Shown: positions 59,357 to 64,000 of the stretch, in pieces | Position numbering within the stretch: the first letter of the stretch is position 1 | Layout of the letters: each line of letters starts with the position of its first letter | Assembly: GCA_944472155.2 (NCBI GenBank) | Contig: OX235277.1 | Coordinates: 25,182,804 to 25,246,803, forward strand | Reading direction: 5' to 3' | Source: Trichobilharzia szidati | Lineage: Eukaryota > Platyhelminthes > Trematoda > Strigeidida > Schistosomatidae | Length of the DNA stretch: 64,000 nt | Notes under the pieces: model-generated | Database searches by the model: none | Seen by the model: only the letters and a program-made list of their open reading frames with translations | Told to the model about the DNA's origin: nothing | Translations under genes and position numbers: made by a program

Positions 59357-62300
59357 TTATTATTATTATTGTTCCCTTGGGTTCCTAGTGGAACATAGGG
59401 CTTCAACTGCACGCCTCCACTTGCTTCTGTCTTCTGCTGTACTTTTCACTTGCATCCATGTTAATCCATACTGTTTCAGTTCCTCTTCACACGATCTCCT
59501 CCATGTCACCCTTGGACGTCCCACTCGCCGCTTCCCTTTCGGGTTCCACTCGAGCAATGGCCTGACGCGCGATGTCACCCAACGGCCTCCTCAGCGAGTG
59601 TCCAATCCATCTCCACTTTCTCCTGCATATTTGTTGGGCAATTGGTTCCTGTTTTGTTTGTTCCCATAGCTTCTTGTTTGTGATTCTTTCCGGCCATCTA
59701 ATCTTCAGTATAGAACGAAGACAGTTGTTGATAAAGGTCTGCAACCTGTTGAAAATATTCTTGGTGACCCGCCAAGTTTCTGATCCGTATAGAAGAACTG
59801 ATTGACTTGACGTTTGTATTGAAAATCCGAATTTTGTTGTTGATGTTGAGTGACGAAGATTTCCAGATTGGTTTCAGGTTGATGAATGTGTTTCTCGCCT
59901 TCCCGATTCTCGATTTGACATCCTCGTCCGTTCCTCCTGTGGTTGAGACAATGCTCCCTAGATAAGTGAAAGAAGTAACCTCTTTCAAATCCCTCCCGTT
60001 GATGGTGATTGGCACTGGATGTTGCTGCTGTTGTTGTTGTTGGTTGGTTATTTTCATAACCTCCGTCTTGTCTATGTTCACCTGGAGTCCTGTCTTTGCT
60101 GCTGTCTTCGACCAGTTTGTCGGTTTTCGCTTGTAAGTCTTCGATTTTGTGTGACATCAAACATAAATCATCCACGCGCGAAATCCAGGTCTTCTAGGTT
60201 CTTCACGTCGGTCCAGGATATCCCTGTCTTCTCGTTTCCCACTGTCTGACGCATAATCCAGTCCACCACAATTAGGAATATCATTGGTGATAATAAGCAC
60301 CCTTGTCTGACTCCTGTGTTTACTCCAAAAGCTTCGCTGAGTTTTCCGTTGTGAATCACTTGACATGTGCCGTTGTCGTACAGCTGTTGAATAAGGTTGA
60401 TGAATATTTGGGGTACGCCGTAGTACTCGAGTAGTTTCCAAATTACTTCGCGGTCAACGCTGTCGAAGGCCTTCTCAAAGTCTATAAAGTTGAGGTAGAG
60501 GTTTGATTGCCATTCCATGCTTTGTTCGATGATAATGCGTAGAGTTGCAATTTGGTCAGAACATGATTTGCCTTTCCTGAATCCAGCTTGTTCTGGTCGG
60601 AGTTCTGTATCCAGTGCGTCCTTTATTCTCTCCAGGATGATGCGACTCAGGATTTTACTTGGCGTCGACAGGAGCATGATTCCTCGCCAGTTCTTGCAGA
60701 GTCCTAGGTCGCCCTTCTTTGGTAGTTTCACGAGGTAACCTTTCCTCCAGTCAGTAGGCACTTTTCCCTCTTTCCAGATCTTTTGCAATAATGGAGTCAG
60801 CATATCTGCTGTCGTTTCTGGGTCCGCTTTCAGTGCTTCCGGGGGTATTCCATCTGGTCCAGCTGCTTTTCCAGCTTTCAGAAGCTTGATTGCATTCATG
60901 ACTTCAGTTTTCGTTGGAGGATTGGTGTCAACTTGCAGTTGTGTACGTGCTGTTGTTGGTATTTCTGGACGGGTTGTAGGTGGTGGTCGGTTCAAGAGTC
61001 CTTTGAAGTGGTCCGCCCATTGTTTAATCTGTCTTTCTTCTTTGGTAATTGGGTTCCCTTGGCTGTCTTTTATAGGTTTCACTTGTGTTGATCTCTTCCC
61101 GGATAGAGACTTGGTTATCTGATATAGTGTCCTCAGGTCCCTTTTGCCTGCTGCCTTCTCAGCTTCAGTAGCCAGGTTGTCGTAGAATTGTCTCTTGTCC
61201 TTCCTGGCACTCTTCTTCACTTCTTTGTCCAGTGCTGTGTAAGTCGAGCTCAGCGTCTCCTTCTCTTGTCCATCTTTGCATTGAATCATTTTCTCTTTCA
61301 CCATTCTCCTCTCCTCTATTAGCTTCCAAGTGTCCGTTGAGAGCCATTCCTTGTCTTGTTTCTTCTTTCTTCCTAAAACCGTTGAACACGTTTCGTTGAA
61401 AATTACCTTCAGAGAGTTCCAATGGTCTTCCACGGATGATTCCTCAGTGGTGTCACGTAGTGTTTCCTGCTTTGCTCTGACAGTTGCAGTGAAAATGTCC
61501 TGTGTGATTGTGTCCTTCAGTTTTTGCGTGTTGAACTTGCATTGTGGCCTATCCCCAGGTATCCTCGAGGCTTTTAGCTTCACCTTGAAAGTCCCTTGTA
61601 CTAGATAGTGGTCTGAACCCACATCTGCTCCTCTCCTCGATCTTGTGTCCAGTAGGCTCCGTCTCCACTTCCTTGAGATTGAAATGAAGTCTATCTGGTT
61701 TTTGGTGTGTCCATCTGGTGAAATCCATGTCGCCTTGTGTATATCCCTGTGTTTGAACACACTGCCACCAATCACCAAATCATTGAAGGTGCAGAAGTCT
61801 GAGAAGAGTTCACCATTTTCGTTCATTTCACCGAGGGCCTCACGACCCATGGTGAGTTCTCTTCCTGTATTGTCTCCTCCCAGTTTCGCATTCATGTCAC
61901 CCATCAGGATTTTGATATCGCTCTTTGGCACGTTGTCCATTACTGTTTGTAGTTGACTGTAGAAATCCTCCTTCTTCTCTTTTTCTGAGACGTTTGTAGG
62001 CGCGTAGCATTGAATGATTGTAACCTTCTTTCCTTTTGAGTTGAACCTGGCTGTCATTATCCTGGAGGAGATTGGTTCCCACTGCATGAGAGCCTTAGCC
62101 GCTGTTGGTGACATCATGATGGCTACTCCCTCGGTGTGCTCGTGATCGTCCTCTGGGTGACCGGAGTAGATTATTGTCTCTCCAGTTGGTAGTTGGCACC
62201 TTCCGCATCCGTTCCATCTGCTCTCGCAGATTCCCAACACTTCTATTTTATATCTCCTCATTTCTGCGGCTACCTGAGCAGCCTTTCCAGTTTCGTACAT

Positions 62301-62598
62301 TGTACGAATATTCCACGTCCCCATCCTTATTTTTGCTTTCATCGAAAGAAGGCACATCGGCTGACTGGCTTCCCGAAGGCTTTCACCAGCCTGCGTCATT
62401 TCACTTCCCCGATTCCAGCGAAAAATAAGGTTATTGTTTGTATTTTTAGAATTTTGAATATATTTGTGCGTTGAAGTTTTAGTAGCAATTTGGTTAAGTT
62501 TTGGGAGTGGAGTTGCTAGCACCACGCCCCAACCCTCCCTCTTTATCCGGGCTTGGGACCGGCTAGAATACTAGTGACCTAGTAATCTAGGCGAGGTT
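59357..62598 (-). mobile_element. Structurally complete RTE-clade (SR2/Perere-3-like) element, 3,242 bp
   Basis: Minus strand: a 73-bp leader (62526-62598), one long ORF with endonuclease and RT, a C-terminal region, and a (TAA)n-type 3' tail (TTATTATTATT on the plus strand at 59357). Flanked by 13-bp target duplications, with an empty allele in the left arm. RTE features: a single main ORF, a short leader and a trinucleotide tail. Confidence 0.92.
60168..62525 (-). pseudogene. RTE ORF: APE endonuclease and reverse transcriptase, broken at the RT catalytic box
   Basis: 785 codons are open. Endonuclease is about residues 68-315, with WNIRTM (N72), ESRW (E101), CYAPTN (Y174), GDMNAKLG (D210, N212), NQIDFI (D279) and SDHYLV (H306), so the nicking domain looks intact. 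A coiled, Lys-rich linker follows at 370-500. RT from about 590: LPKKGDLGLCKNWRG, LRPEQAGFRKGKSC, motif A FIDFEKAFDSVDR (D682), motif B GVRQGCLLSPMIF. At motif C the frame breaks: four extra bases within 60174-60180 turn LDFA into a frameshift and stop, so the catalytic DD is out of frame. The rest of RT and the C terminus continue in three frames down to 59366 (RRVGRPRVTWRR), requiring at least three further shifts. Confidence 0.92.
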
Positions 62599-62611
62599 CC
62601 CTCACTATTTA

Positions 62612-62880
62612 AGTCAACTTGATTAGCTGGAGGCTAGCCATCAAGCACCCATACTATTTATCACGCCATCGTGTTACATTCGTTAGTTCATGCACGATCC
62701 CTAGCTAGTTAGGTAGGACAATCCGGTCCCGAAATATACTTCGTGATTTGGACAGTCGATTTGGTGTTTTTCTTTATCTTTCGTCTACGTGGAATGAATA
62801 CTATGGAAGTTATGGGTAATAGATCTTGCGTTAGTGTACTTCGTACTATCCGTGAACGTCAACAGCCTCACGTTCAGCCT
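62612..62880 (-). repeat. Dispersed repeat R, copy 4 (other part at 59270-59343)
   Basis: Continues repeat R after the RTE insertion. Inverted partner of 30785-31020. Confidence 0.75.
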
Positions 62881-63109
62881 CTGAAACTCCTTTAAATTTG
62901 ACCATAATATCGAAATACAAAGTGTTGCATTTCTGGTTCATTTGTATTTCCGCAGGCTTTCCAGTAGATTAAAGAGGATCTAGAGCTCTGTTTACGGGAG
63001 TATATTATTCAGCCTTCCCCCCTTCCTTCTTGCATCCTCTCAGTGAAGTCATAACCTCAACTCCACATTCCACTATTCTCCTAACTAACTGCCAGCTGGT
63101 TAACTCTGT

Positions 63110-63200
63110 GTACTCCACAGAATACGTCAACTGGAAGTTGAACCCCAGACCGTGTGCATAGCTGGCCAGCATTCCACCATTGGACGACTACTGTTGCGAC
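63110..63200 (-). mobile_element. tRNA-derived SINE-like head, right arm
   Basis: The minus strand has CCAATGGTGGAATGC and GGGGTTCAACTTCC, the counterpart of 30470-30560. Confidence 0.5.
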
Positions 63201-63828
63201 ATATTTTAATTGCCACTCATCATTGTCAACAAACTTTTCTCCAGTCTGCCAGTAATTGTGTATTTTCATTGCATAAACTATCGAAAATATTTCTGTAAAA
63301 TGCGTGAATAAATACAGTTGTAAAGTTGGAGTGAATGAAATAACAGTAAAGTGTAGTTTTTGGTGCATCAAGTCTTTCCAATTATTCTGCCGCGTTAAAT
63401 CGTACCAGCCACCACTTTTACCCGGAAAATAACCCACCAAAATGGCCTTGAAGCATCCAATCACACCATTCGTCATAAATGCTATGCTTGTATTGAGTTA
63501 GTGGAGTGCCCTTTATCTGGATTTACTAGTTTTGTTTAGATATAGTATTATCTGTTGCGCCTAACTGAGGAACTTCATTATAGTATCAAAGGAGGACTGA
63601 GACTATCTATCTTTGTGGGAATAAGGTTTTGAAATATTTTTCAGTGTACTGCAGTTCCTTCGGTGAGTGGATGGAATTTCCGAGGTGGGATCGGTATCTC
63701 CACGCTTGACCTTCCCTCTGTCCTGTGGCTAATATACTAGAGATTTAGTAAACTGATGTAAAATACAAGTGGAAATCTCTGAAAGTGATGTCGAAGGAAA
63801 CCTGTATAATCACATTCGGAAGGAAGAA

Positions 63829-64000
63829 ATTTAACCTTCTTTTATGTGATTTCCTACTTACGGATTAGTGAATCATATCTGTGTGTGTTTGCATGTGTCC
63901 GTTGACAGCTGATTCACGTGAATATAAGGCCGCCTAAAGTTCTCTAGCGTTTTCGGTATTTCCCCTCTCCCAATCGAATAGGTATCCACGGTTGTCAGCT
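63829..64000 (-). repeat. Start of another 3.5-kb-unit copy at the right edge
   Basis: Matches the reverse complement of about 33480-33660 and parallels 56020-56240 (GATTAGTGAATCATATCT, CAATCGAATAGG). It adjoins the right arm directly, so the unit family extends beyond the window. Confidence 0.75.

Larger units (their letters stand above)
52080..63828 (-). repeat. Right arm of the large imperfect inverted duplication
   Basis: Reverse-orientation counterpart of 27611-50610, about 11.7 kb with its own insertions (57520-58335 and 59357-62598) and only one copy of the 3.5-kb unit. Similarity to the left arm is roughly 85-90 percent by eye. Confidence 0.85.

Noticed and set aside
63081..63476. 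A 131-codon minus-strand ORF
   Set aside because: Its C-terminal part is translated SINE head and the rest is repeat sequence shared with the left arm.

Overview
The window looks like repeat-rich nuclear DNA of a parasitic flatworm, most likely a schistosome blood fluke. It is AT-rich and I find no convincing host gene with exon structure. It carries the mix of retroelements typical of schistosomes: a CsRn1/Boudicca-like Ty3/gypsy family, several RTE-clade (SR2/Perere-3-like) non-LTR elements, a CR1/jockey-type reverse transcriptase, Penelope-like elements with a GIY-YIG endonuclease, and tRNA-derived SINE heads. The genus is inferred from recalled family resemblance, not from a database search.

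Layout. 1-1337 (minus) is the open 5' part of a long ORF, at least 445 codons, that runs off the left edge; it ends in an L1/CR1-ORF1-like RRM region. 3174-22105 is an old RTE element (plus strand). It holds a SINE and, between CCCT target duplications, a 16.2-kb array of gypsy-type elements on the minus strand. The array has five 380-bp LTRs, two long internal regions with gag and pol, and two near-identical 2,592-bp units that contain a piece of the RTE host. 22.5-27.7 kb holds a diverged solo LTR, dispersed repeats and another RTE relic. 28177-29931 is a young LTR element (287-bp LTRs differing at two positions, AGGT target duplication, PBS, PPT). Its interior holds no gag or pol, only a broken glutamine-rich reading frame that looks like a captured cellular transcript.

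From about 27.6 kb to the right edge the window is one large imperfect inverted duplication. The left arm (about 27611-50610) matches the right arm (about 52080-63828) in reverse, with the axis near 51.3 kb. Each arm has gained its own insertions. The left arm has the gene-capture LTR element, a 3,507-bp tandem duplication, a (TTAG)n tract, a Penelope-like element nested in another, a CR1-like element and a 5'-truncated RTE copy. The right arm has an RTE fragment and a structurally complete RTE element (59357-62598, 13-bp target duplication). Its empty site is still visible in the left arm.

How the parts act together. All recognised coding capacity is for retrotransposition: RT, RNase H, integrase, protease, APE endonuclease and GIY-YIG endonuclease. 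Most of it is broken. The two long gypsy copies keep long open pol frames, with a textbook -1 frameshift signal joining gag to pol. Their gag is only about 104 codons and one RNase H catalytic residue is replaced, so they probably depend on other copies or are dead.
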